From: Nocardioides lacusdianchii
Lineage (GTDB): Bacteria; Actinomycetota; Actinomycetes; Propionibacteriales; Nocardioidaceae
Reading direction: 5' to 3'
NCBI RefSeq assembly: GCF_020102855.1
Contig: NZ_JADHZD010000002.1
Span: 186,001-250,000 of the forward strand
Length of the DNA stretch: 64,000 bases
A model generated the notes under the pieces. It did not search any database and had not been told where the DNA came from. It saw only the letters and a program-made list of their open reading frames with translations. Below, piece by piece: positions 17,788 through 25,071 of the stretch. Numbering within the stretch: the stretch's first letter is position 1; each line of letters starts with the position of its first letter. Position numbers and translations under genes: made by a program.

Positions 17788-19091
17788 TGCGTTCGACCGC
17801 CTCGGTCCTGCACCTCGACCTCGACGCGTTCTTCGCCGCCGTCGAGCAGCGCGACAAGCCGTCGCTGCGCGGCAAGCCGGTGATCGTCGGCGGCACCGGC
17901 GGGCGGGGCGTGGTGGCCACGGCGTCCTACGAGGCGCGGACCTTCGGCGTCGGATCGGCGATGTCCGGGCGCGAGGCACGGGCGCGCTGCCCGCACGCGG
18001 CGTTCCTCAGCGGCCGTTTCCACGCCTACCGGGAGACCAGCACCCGCGTCATGCAGGTGCTGCGCGAGCTCTCCCCCCTCGTCGAGCCGCTGTCCCTCGA
18101 CGAGGCCTTCGTCGACCTGGCTGCCGCCGACCTGCCCGACCTCGAGGTCGCCACCGTGACTGCCGCGGGCGAGCGGCTGCGCCAGCGCGTGCACGAGGTG
18201 ACCGGGGGCCTGACCGCGACCGTGGGCATCGCCTCGTCCAAGTTCCTCGCCAAGGTCGCGAGCGAGCTCGACAAGCCGGACGGGATGACGGTGGTGCCGC
18301 CGGGCACCGAGCTGGACCTGCTGCGTCCGATGAAGGTCACCGTCATCCCCGGCGTGGGACCGGCGACCGCCGAGCGGCTGCGGCGTGCGGGCATCCACAC
18401 GATCGCCGAGCTCGAGGCGGTCGAGGAGGACGAGCTCGTACGCCTGCTGGGCCAGGCGCAGGGACACGGGCTGTGGCACCTGGCGCGCGCCCGCGACCCG
18501 CGCCCGGTGCTGGCCGAGCGGGAGGCGAAGTCGATCAGTGTCGAGGGGACCTACGACACCGACCTCAACGACCGCCGGGTCATGGAGGGCCTGCTCACGC
18601 GTCAGGCGCGCGACGTCGGCGCCCGGATGCGGAAGAACGGCTTCTCCGGCCGCACCGTGACGATCAAGGTGCGCCTGCACGACTTCACCACCCTCAATCG
18701 CTCCAGCACCCTGTCCAGCCCGACCGACGACGGCGCGACGATCGCCCGCATCGCCCGGTCGCTGCTGGCCGACCTCGACACCACCGGGGGTGTGCGGCTC
18801 CTCGGAGTCGGTGTCTCCGGGCTGGCCGACTGGGTGCAGGAGGACCTGTTCGGCTCCACACCGGAGGAGGACGAGGCCGAGGAGGTGGCGCTGCCCGAGC
18901 CGCCGCGACGCACCTGGCCGCCCGGCGCGGACGTCGTGCACGACGAGATGGGACAGGGCTGGGTCTGGGGATCGGGCTCCGGCGTGGTCACGGTGCGCTT
19001 CGAGACCGCCGACACTCCCCCCGGCCCGGTGCGCAGCTTCCGCGACGACGACCCTGCGCTGCACCGGCTCGAACCGCCCGCCGAGGACTGA
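17787..19091 (+). CDS. dinB: DNA polymerase IV (Y-family)
   Basis: This 434-residue translesion polymerase has VLHLDLDAFFAAVEQ at residues 7-21 (metal-binding Asp and the Y-family steric gate region). SLDEAFVDL carries the catalytic Asp-Glu pair. The segment TATVGIASSKFLAKVASELDKP is diagnostic of the palm. A helix-hairpin-helix thumb follows (VIPGVGPATAERLRRAGI). The little-finger domain includes KNGFSGRTVTIKVRL. The C-terminal 80 residues are extra and end acidic. The protein begins immediately before the conserved core. It should copy past damaged bases with low fidelity. No clear SOS box was seen upstream. Confidence 0.95.
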   Translation: MRSTASVLHLDLDAFFAAVEQRDKPSLRGKPVIVGGTGGRGVVATASYEARTFGVGSAMSGREARARCPHAAFLSGRFHAYRETSTRVMQVLRELSPLVEPLSLDEAFVDLAAADLPDLEVATVTAAGERLRQRVHEVTGGLTATVGIASSKFLAKVASELDKPDGMTVVPPGTELDLLRPMKVTVIPGVGPATAERLRRAGIHTIAELEAVEEDELVRLLGQAQGHGLWHLARARDPRPVLAEREAKSISVEGTYDTDLNDRRVMEGLLTRQARDVGARMRKNGFSGRTVTIKVRLHDFTTLNRSSTLSSPTDDGATIARIARSLLADLDTTGGVRLLGVGVSGLADWVQEDLFGSTPEEDEAEEVALPEPPRRTWPPGADVVHDEMGQGWVWGSGSGVVTVRFETADTPPGPVRSFRDDDPALHRLEPPAED

Positions 19092-19172
19092 GCCGGAAGC
19101 GGGACCGATCCGTCGACGGGTGTTCACCGGTCGCAGGTTGCGCGCCTCCGCCCGTGTCGGGCCCCCTCGAGG

Positions 19173-19230
19173 GGCACACAGGTTGAGGGGCTCCAGATGG
19201 TATGAGCATCGGGAGCCCCTCGATGTGTCC
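19173..19230. terminator. long inverted repeat downstream of dinB
   Basis: The core arms GAGGGGCTCC (19185-19194) and GGAGCCCCTC (19212-19221) are perfect. The outer segments GGCACACA (19173-19180) and TGTGTCC (19224-19230) extend the pairing imperfectly. It is a probable dinB terminator, without a U-tract. Confidence 0.5.
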
Positions 19231-19633
19231 GGCGGTGGTGGCGTCCGGACCACCGCACCGGCATCCGGTCCCCGCCGACCCCGCCACCGGGCCTGCGCGG
19301 CGAGCGAGCTCGCCGGGTGGGACTGATCCTTCGATGCGATCCCCGGCCCCGCCGAAGCGGCACCGGTAGGGAGAGTTCTATGCCCGCGGGCGCCACGGCG
19401 CAAGGCTTCAACCCGACAAACCCGCGGTCCCACAGGGTTGCCCACAGAAGTCGGCCCACGATCCACAGAGATGGCGCGCTCCTCCACAGCGGTCGTCGGC
19501 CCGCTCTCGCGCGGGCCGCGCATGTTCCGGGCGCAGGAGGGAACCCCTGAGAAGTCCCTGAGAGTTCCGGAATCGTGGAATTCCGGCAGCCACTGGCGCG
19601 TCAAGTCAGGTGAAGGCACCGAGCAATCCGTTC

Positions 19634-19661
19634 GGGAATCCCGCAACGGACACAGGCGTTG
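19634..19661 (+). promoter_or_regulatory. SigR/SigH-type ECF promoter of the group-2 sigma gene
   Basis: GGGAAT (19634-19639), exactly 18 bases, then GTTG (19658-19661). It lies 49 bases before the ATG at 19711. In Streptomyces and Mycobacterium, the HrdD and SigB genes are driven by SigR and SigH from this motif. Confidence 0.7.
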
Positions 19662-19710
19662 GACCAGACGTGCGACACAGGGGTGGCCGCACGAGGAGCA
19701 GGAGGACCAG

Positions 19711-20673
19711 ATGAGCACCGCACAGGCCAAGCGCACCACCACCACGCGTGAGATCGAGGGCCGCGACAGCGTCGGCCTTTACCTCGACGAGATCGCCCGC
19801 ACCCCGCTCCTCGACGCCGAGACCGAGGTCGAGCTGTCCAAGACCATCGAGGCTGGCCTGCTGGCCCAGCACCTCCTCGACACCGGTCGCATCGGTCGCC
19901 GCAAGGGCGGCGCCCCGATGAGCGCCAACGAGGAGGAGCTCGAGTGGCTGGCCGAGCAGGGACGCCTCGCGGTGGACCGCTTCATCGAGGCCAACCTCAG
20001 GCTCGTCGTCTCCATCGCCCGCAAGTACGGCCGCTCCCAGATGCCGATGCTCGACCTGATCCAGGAGGGCAACACCGGACTGATCCGCGCCGTGGAGAAG
20101 TTCGACTACACCAAGGGCTACAAGTTCTCGACGTACGCCACCTGGTGGGTGCGCCAGGCCATCACGCGAGGCATCGCCCAGCAGGCCCGCGTCGTCCGCC
20201 TCCCCGTCCACGTCGTCGAGGAGCTCAACCAGGTCGGCAGCGCCCGTCGCACGCTGGAGCGCCAGCTCGGCCGCGACCCGGAGCCGCAGGAGATCGCCAC
20301 GGAGCTCGGGATGGAGCTCGACCGCGTGCTCGACCTGATGAGCTGGGGGCGCGACCACGTCTCCCTCGACACCCCCGTCGACGAGGACGGCGACACCTCG
20401 CTGGGTGACCTGATGGCCCAGGAGACCGCGCCGGGTCCGGACCTCAACTTCCTGGACGTCGAGGCGCGCCAGCGGCTCGAGGACCTCGTGGGGATCCTGG
20501 ACGAGCGCTCGGCCGACATCGTCCGGGCGCGCTACGGCCTGGCCGACGGCCGTCAGCACAAGCTCGCCGACATCGGCGCACGCCACGGCATCTCTGCCGA
20601 GCGGGTCCGCCAGCTCGAGCGGGAGGCGCTCCAGAAGCTCCGCCGCGCCGGCGACCCCGACCTGGCTGCCTGA
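19711..20673 (+). CDS. group-2 sigma-70 factor (SigB/HrdD-like)
   Basis: This 320-residue sigma factor lacks region 1.1 and the Lys-rich linker of RpoD but keeps the rest. Region 1.2 has DSVGLYLDEIARTPLL. Region 2 has [37 protein letters not shown] and [16 protein letters not shown]. Region 3 has RLPVHVVEELNQV, and region 4.2 has SAERVRQLEREALQKLR. Near identity to RpoD in regions 2.4 and 4.2 implies overlapping promoter recognition. ATG at 19711 is chosen because GGAGG lies five bases before it. An exact SigR-type promoter ends 49 bases upstream, fitting a role in stress or stationary phase. It converges on the GH3 gene. Confidence 0.93.
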   Translation: MSTAQAKRTTTTREIEGRDSVGLYLDEIARTPLLDAETEVELSKTIEAGLLAQHLLDTGRIGRRKGGAPMSANEEELEWLAEQGRLAVDRFIEANLRLVVSIARKYGRSQMPMLDLIQEGNTGLIRAVEKFDYTKGYKFSTYATWWVRQAITRGIAQQARVVRLPVHVVEELNQVGSARRTLERQLGRDPEPQEIATELGMELDRVLDLMSWGRDHVSLDTPVDEDGDTSLGDLMAQETAPGPDLNFLDVEARQRLEDLVGILDERSADIVRARYGLADGRQHKLADIGARHGISAERVRQLEREALQKLRRAGDPDLAA

Positions 20674-20677
20674 TCGC

Positions 20678-21988
20678 CTAGTACGACGCGGACAACAGGT
20701 CCGCACTCGCGGCCCGTGCCCGTTCGACCACGTCGGCGGGCACGGGCCGCTGTGCTGCCACGCGTGCCTGCCACACCTGGAGCGCCACCACCCGCGCGGC
20801 TGCCTCCTCGACCCGCTCGCGCGAGACGTCGCCGGCGATGATCGCGTCGGTGACGATCTGGTGCGTCGTCGCGGTCTCGACCGGCATCAGGAGCAGGTCG
20901 GCGCCCGCCTTCAGCGCCTGGAGGGCCGGGGTCGGCCGCCCGCCGACCGCGCCCATGCCGAGCGAGTCGGTGATGGCCACCCCCTCGAAGCCGAGGTCGT
21001 CGCGCAGCAGGTCGTACACCTCCGGGGCCATGCTGGCCGGCACGCCGGGCGCGATCGCGGTGAGGTCGAGGTGGCTCAGCATCACTGCGGGGGCGGCCTT
21101 GTCGATCGCGGCCTCGAAGGGCGGCAGGTCGTGCGCCTCGATCTCCCCCAGGGGTGAGTCGACGACGGGCAGCGTGTCGTGGCTGTCGCTGGTCGCGGTC
21201 CCGTGGCCCGGGAAGTGCTTGACCGTCGAGACGATGCCGGCTGCGTCGTAGCCCTTGATCGCCGACGAGACGGCGTCGGCCGCGAGCTCCGGGTCCGTCG
21301 ACGGCGAGCGGGCGCCGATCGTCGGGTCGGCGGCGCCGATGGTCACGTCGGCGACGGGGGCGAACACCCAGGTGAAGCCGAGGCCGCGCAGCTCGAGGGC
21401 CGTGGTCAGCGCTGCTACGCGGGTGGCCCGGCGCCCCTCCTTGGGGTCGGCGGCGATGGCCTGGCCGGCAGAGGCGAAGTGCGGGAACTCGGTGGCGATG
21501 CCCCGCAGGTGGGAGACGTAGCCGCCCTCCTGGTCCACGCCGATCACGGGCGGGAAGTCGCGTCCGTCGTCCGCTGCGGCCTGCGCGATGCCGGCGGTCA
21601 TCGCCCGCACCTGGTCGAGGTCGGCGACGTTGGCCCCGGTGACCGAGACACCCGCGAGGTGCAGGTCGCGCACCATCCGCGCGGGCTCCGCAGGATCGGT
21701 GCCGTGGAAGCGTCCCACGATCACACCGCCGGCGAGCTGCTCGGGGGTCCAGGTGCTGACGAGCTCGCGGGCCGCGTCGAGCTCGCCCACGGTGGGCCCC
21801 CAGGAGGTCGGGGCGTCCGGGTCCTCGGTCTCCTCGGCCTCGGGAGACGCGGCGGTGGGCGGGGCGGAGGACGACGGCGCGGAGGTCGCGGGCGCCGCGT
21901 CGTCGGACGTCGGGCTGAGGCCGGCGCAGCCGCTCACGAGCAGGACACCCGTCGCGATCACGGCCAGTCGGGGTCGGATCGGAAGCAC
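20678..21988 (-). CDS. glycoside hydrolase family 3 lipoprotein (NagZ-like)
   Basis: This 436-residue exported protein has a lipobox (LVSGC near residue 21) and a Ser/Ala/Glu-rich linker. The GH3 barrel contains the NagZ-type loop KHFPGHGTATSDSHDTLP, with the catalytic Asp-His pair. The nucleophile region is GVAITDSLGM. There is no C-terminal GH3 sandwich domain, as in NagZ. It should act on beta-linked N-acetylglucosamine in cell-wall fragments, outside the membrane. TAGCCT six bases before the GTG start suggests a leaderless mRNA. Exact substrate preference is inferred from the motif only. Confidence 0.88.
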   Translation of the reverse strand: MLPIRPRLAVIATGVLLVSGCAGLSPTSDDAAPATSAPSSSAPPTAASPEAEETEDPDAPTSWGPTVGELDAARELVSTWTPEQLAGGVIVGRFHGTDPAEPARMVRDLHLAGVSVTGANVADLDQVRAMTAGIAQAAADDGRDFPPVIGVDQEGGYVSHLRGIATEFPHFASAGQAIAADPKEGRRATRVAALTTALELRGLGFTWVFAPVADVTIGAADPTIGARSPSTDPELAADAVSSAIKGYDAAGIVSTVKHFPGHGTATSDSHDTLPVVDSPLGEIEAHDLPPFEAAIDKAAPAVMLSHLDLTAIAPGVPASMAPEVYDLLRDDLGFEGVAITDSLGMGAVGGRPTPALQALKAGADLLLMPVETATTHQIVTDAIIAGDVSRERVEEAAARVVALQVWQARVAAQRPVPADVVERARAASADLLSASY

Positions 21989-21994
21989 GCGTGG

Positions 21995-22000
21995 AGGCTA
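21995..22000 (-). promoter_or_regulatory. leaderless -10 element of the GH3 lipoprotein gene
   Basis: On the minus strand TAGCCT ends six bases before the GTG at 21988. Confidence 0.45.
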
Positions 22001-22028
22001 CCGGCCCCACCCACGCGAACCGGAAACG

Positions 22029-22625
22029 TCAGGCCCGCGCGGCCAGCTCGGCGTACACGTCCTCGACGCGACGGCGCAGGTCGTCGAGCGAGCCGGTGTT
22101 GTCGACCACGTGGGTCGCGATCGAGAGCCGCTCCTCCCTCGAGGCTTGCGCGGCGATGCGCGACTCGGCCTCCTCGCGGGTCCATCCGCGGTCACCGACC
22201 ATGCGTGCCACCCGGACCTCCGTGGGCGCGTCCACCACCATCACGGCATCGAACGAGCCGGCCCGGCCGACCTCGGCCAGCAGCGGGATGTCGTGGACGA
22301 CCACGGCGTCGGCATCGGCTGCGGCCTCGAGCTCGGCACTGCGCCGGTGGACGAGGGGGTGGATGATCGCCTCGAGGCGCTTGCGGGCACCCGCGTCGGC
22401 GAAGACCAGGGCGCCCATCGCCGGCCGGTCCAGGTCTCCCCCGGGCGTCAGCAGTCCGGGCCCGAACTCGGCCACGACCGCCTCCAGCCCCGACGTGCCC
22501 TGCGCGACCACCTCGCGCGCGATCGCGTCGGCGTCGATGACCACGGCGCCCAGCTCGGCGAGGATCGCCGACACCGTGCTCTTGCCGGAGGCGATGCCCC
22601 CGGTGAGTCCCACCCGGACGGTCAC
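22029..22625 (-). CDS. coaE: dephospho-CoA kinase
   Basis: This 198-residue enzyme catalyses the last step of coenzyme A synthesis, phosphorylating the ribose 3'-hydroxyl of dephospho-CoA. The P-loop GLTGGIASGKSTV is at residues 6-18. DADAIAREVV supplies the conserved catalytic Asp region, HPLVHRR is the CoA-domain motif, and HDIPLLAEVG is the conserved lid segment. The GTG start overlaps the MarR stop by four bases (GTGA) and has GGGGGAGG upstream, so coaE is translated together with the MarR gene. Unlike mycobacterial CoaE, it has no C-terminal DUF34/GrpB-like extension. Confidence 0.95.
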   Translation of the reverse strand: MTVRVGLTGGIASGKSTVSAILAELGAVVIDADAIAREVVAQGTSGLEAVVAEFGPGLLTPGGDLDRPAMGALVFADAGARKRLEAIIHPLVHRRSAELEAAADADAVVVHDIPLLAEVGRAGSFDAVMVVDAPTEVRVARMVGDRGWTREEAESRIAAQASREERLSIATHVVDNTGSLDDLRRRVEDVYAELAARA

Positions 22626-23068
22626 TGGTCCTCCCCCACGACGACGGTCAGCATCTCGTGGAGCGTACGGCGCTGCGCCGGCGTGAGCACGTCCAGGACC
22701 CGTTCGGACGCCTCGAGGCGCACCTGCTCGATGCGTCCGACGAGGTCCAGGCCGGCGTCGGTGAGGGTGAGGGTGGTGGCCCGCCGGTCGCTGGGGTCGC
22801 CCGCACGCCGCAACCACCCGTGCTCCTCCAGGGCGTCGGCCACCTCGGTGGCCGAGCGCGGAGCGATCCCCAGCTCCTCGGCGAGCACCGAGGGACGCAT
22901 GCCCCCGGGGCGGGAGGCGAGCACGCGAAGGGCCCGGGACTGCGCCGGGGTGATGTGCCACTCGGCGAGGGCGTCGGCGTACGCACGTCGCACCCGTCGC
23001 GCGAGGGCCATGACGAGGTCGCCGGTGTGCTCCTGCGACCCCGGTCGTGGAGAGGGGCGTGCGTCCAT
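22622..23068 (-). CDS. MarR family transcriptional regulator
   Basis: This 148-residue repressor-type protein has the MarR winged helix: ITPAQSRALRVLASRPGG, then PSVLAEELGIAPRSATEVADALEEHGWLRR (helix-turn-helix) and DPSDRRATTLTLTDAG (wing). ATG at 23068 is preferred to a start 12 codons earlier because GCGGAG lies seven bases upstream. It is divergent from the ABC transporter, and a palindrome at 23106-23120 between them is a likely operator. It probably represses the exporter until a ligand binds, and is co-translated with coaE. This pairing is common for multidrug or toxic-metabolite exporters. Confidence 0.92.
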   Translation of the reverse strand: MDARPSPRPGSQEHTGDLVMALARRVRRAYADALAEWHITPAQSRALRVLASRPGGMRPSVLAEELGIAPRSATEVADALEEHGWLRRAGDPSDRRATTLTLTDAGLDLVGRIEQVRLEASERVLDVLTPAQRRTLHEMLTVVVGEDQ

Positions 23069-23095
23069 GGAATATCTCCGCGTCCTGTCCGGTTG
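23069..23095 (+). promoter_or_regulatory. candidate SigR/SigH-type promoter of the ABC transporter
   Basis: GGAAT (23069-23073), 18 bases, then GTTG (23092-23095). Its -35 element directly abuts the MarR start codon, and the predicted transcription start lies next to the palindromic operator. Confidence 0.5.
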
Positions 23096-23105
23096 TGACC
23101 TCATA

Positions 23106-23120
23106 GTGAGGTTACCTCAC
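23106..23120. promoter_or_regulatory. palindromic operator, probably for the MarR regulator
   Basis: GTGAGGT (23106-23112) and ACCTCAC (23114-23120) form a perfect 7-base dyad around a single T. The short spacing and position between the divergent genes fit MarR binding. Confidence 0.65.
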
Positions 23121-23153
23121 ATACATCCCTCGTCCCAGAGAGGAGCTGGTCGC

Positions 23154-25007
23154 ATGGAAGACCTCTCCCGACCCGGATCCCGGTCCGACTCCCCCTCGAG
23201 CCGCTCCCGCCGCGGCGGGCGGCCCGACCCCGCCGACGTGCGGCAGCTCGCGGACTCTCCCGTCTCGCTGCGCCGCGTGGCGCGCCTCTTCGCGCCGCAT
23301 CGCTCGACGCTCACCGTCGTCGTGGCCCTGATCGTGCTGAGCTCGACCGTCTCGCTGGCCCAGCCCTTCCTCGTGCGCCACGTCATCGACGAGGCGCTGC
23401 CGCGCCAGGACGTACGCCTCCTGCTGGTCCTGGTCGGCGCGATGCTCGCCGTCGCGATCGCGACCGCCGCGATCGGCGTCGTGCAGACCTGGCTCTCGAC
23501 CTCCGTCGGCCAGCAGGTGATGCACCGCCTGCGCAGCGACCTCTTCGCCCACCTCCAGCGCCAGTCGCTCGACTTCTTCACCCGCACCCGCGGGGGCGAG
23601 GTGCAGTCGCGCCTGGTCAACGACATCGGCAGCATGCAGGGGGTCGTGACCCAGACCGCGACCTCGATCGCCGCCAACGTCACCGTCGTGGCGGGCACGG
23701 CGGTCGCGATGGTCGCCCTCAGCTGGCGGCTCGCGCTCATCTCGCTGGTGGTCCTGCCGCCGGCCGTGCTGCTCACCCGGCAGGTCGCGCGGATGCGCCA
23801 CCGCATCACCGGCGAGAGGCAGCGCCGCCTCGCCGACCTCCACGTCCAGATCGAGGAGGGCCTCTCCGTCAGCGGGGTGCTGCTGTCCAAGACCCTCGGA
23901 GCGTCACCGCGCCTCACCGCGAGGTTCGACGAGACCTCGTCCGACCTGGTCGGCCTGGAGATCCGCTCCCGCCTCGCCGGCCGCTGGCGGATGGCGACGA
24001 TGAACGTCGTCTTCGCTGCCGTGCCGGCCGCGATCTACCTCGCCGCCGGCCTCCCCGCGACGTCGGGTGGGATGACCATCGGCACCCTGGTTGCCTTCAT
24101 CGCCCTCCAGGGCAACCTCTTCCGCCCGCTGATGGGCCTGCTCAACGTCGGGGTCGACCTGACCGCCTCGATGGCGCTCTTCAGCCGCATCTTCGAGTAC
24201 GCCGACCTGCCGGTCGACCTCGTCGAGGCGAGCGACCCGACCCGCCTCGAACGCACGTCGGCCCGCGGCGAGGTGCGGTTCGACGGCGTGGGCTTCGGCT
24301 ACGACCCCGACCGGCCGGTCCTCGCCGGGATCGACCTCGTCGTCTCGGCCGGCTCCACCCTCGCGCTGGTCGGCGAGACCGGCAGCGGCAAGTCGACGCT
24401 GGCGTCACTGGTCCCGCGCCTGCGCGACGTCACGACCGGGAGCGTCACCATCGACGGTGTCGACGTCCGCGACCTGGCCTCGGCCGACCTCGCCGAGCTC
24501 GTGGGCGTCGTGACGCAGGAGACCTACCTGATGCACGCCAGCGTGCGCGACAACCTGCGCCACGCCCGCCCCGACGCCACCGACGCCGAGATCGAGGACG
24601 CCTGCCGCCGTGCCCGCATCCACGAGCTCGTGGCGTCGCTCCCCGACGGCTACGACACCCTCGTGGGCTCCCGCGGCCACCGCTTCTCCGGCGGCGAGCA
24701 GCAGCGCCTGGCGATCGCGCGCACCCTCCTGCGCGACCCGGCGGTGCTGGTCCTCGACGAGGCCACCAGCGCGCTGGACAACGAGACCGAGCGGGCCATC
24801 CTGGAGACCTTCGCGTCCGTGTCCGCGACCCGCACCACCATCACCATCGCGCACCGACTCTCCACGGTGCGCGACGCCGACCAGATCGCCGTGCTCCACG
24901 ACGGGCGCGTGGTCGAGCTCGGCACCCACGAGGAGCTGCTGCTCCGCGGTGGCCGCTACGCCGACCTGGTGCGCGGCGGGCTCGAGCGCGAACGCTCGGC
25001 CGCCTGA
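23154..25007 (+). CDS. ABC transporter, fused permease and ATPase
   Basis: This 617-residue half-transporter probably works as a homodimer exporter. After a polar leader, six membrane helices span about residues 45-330, starting TLTVVVALIVLSSTVSLAQPFLV. The nucleotide-binding domain follows: Walker A GETGSGKST, Q-loop VVTQETYL, signature FSGGEQQR, Walker B VLVLDEATSALD, and H-loop IAHRLST. The signature starts FSGGE rather than LSGGQ, which is common in this subfamily. ATG at 23154 has AGGAG eight bases upstream; longer readings run through coaE and are artefacts. Control by the MarR protein and possibly an ECF sigma factor is inferred. Confidence 0.93.
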   Translation: MEDLSRPGSRSDSPSSRSRRGGRPDPADVRQLADSPVSLRRVARLFAPHRSTLTVVVALIVLSSTVSLAQPFLVRHVIDEALPRQDVRLLLVLVGAMLAVAIATAAIGVVQTWLSTSVGQQVMHRLRSDLFAHLQRQSLDFFTRTRGGEVQSRLVNDIGSMQGVVTQTATSIAANVTVVAGTAVAMVALSWRLALISLVVLPPAVLLTRQVARMRHRITGERQRRLADLHVQIEEGLSVSGVLLSKTLGASPRLTARFDETSSDLVGLEIRSRLAGRWRMATMNVVFAAVPAAIYLAAGLPATSGGMTIGTLVAFIALQGNLFRPLMGLLNVGVDLTASMALFSRIFEYADLPVDLVEASDPTRLERTSARGEVRFDGVGFGYDPDRPVLAGIDLVVSAGSTLALVGETGSGKSTLASLVPRLRDVTTGSVTIDGVDVRDLASADLAELVGVVTQETYLMHASVRDNLRHARPDATDAEIEDACRRARIHELVASLPDGYDTLVGSRGHRFSGGEQQRLAIARTLLRDPAVLVLDEATSALDNETERAILETFASVSATRTTITIAHRLSTVRDADQIAVLHDGRVVELGTHEELLLRGGRYADLVRGGLERERSAA

Positions 25008-25011
25008 GCGG

Positions 25012-25055
25012 ACGTCATGGGAATCCGGGGTTCGCACCTCGAGATCCCGTGACGT
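25012..25055. terminator. bidirectional terminator between convergent genes
   Basis: ACGTCATGGGA (25012-25022) pairs with TCCCGTGACGT (25045-25055), with one non-Watson-Crick position, around a 22-base loop. It serves the ABC transporter and the aminotransferase gene. Confidence 0.55.
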
Positions 25056-25071
25056 ACGCCTCCCGGCCGGC

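Larger units (their letters stand above)
19092..19710. other. 619-base regulatory intergenic region upstream of the group-2 sigma gene
   Basis: No convincing gene is seen. The region holds a 12-base palindrome CCCCTCGAGGGG (19163-19174), a long inverted repeat (19173-19230), four CCACAG copies (19430-19489), a direct repeat CCCTGAGA at 19545 and 19556, the dyad CCGGAAT/ATTCCGG (19567-19586), and an exact SigR-type promoter (19634-19661). Several minus-strand frames here lack ribosome-binding sites and family resemblance, so they are not called. Confidence 0.6.

Noticed and set aside
19428..19489. Replication origin suggested by DnaA-box-like CCACA repeats
   Set aside because: dnaA, dnaN and rpmH are absent, the sites match the box only loosely, and no A+T-rich unwinding region is seen.
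17043..19745. 900-codon minus-strand frame spanning dinB and DUF4192
   Set aside because: It runs antisense to dinB and out of frame with DUF4192, and has no recognisable domain.
21588..23153. N-terminal extension of the ABC transporter through coaE and MarR
   Set aside because: The extension is antisense to two well-supported genes. The transporter core starts after a proper ribosome-binding site at 23154.
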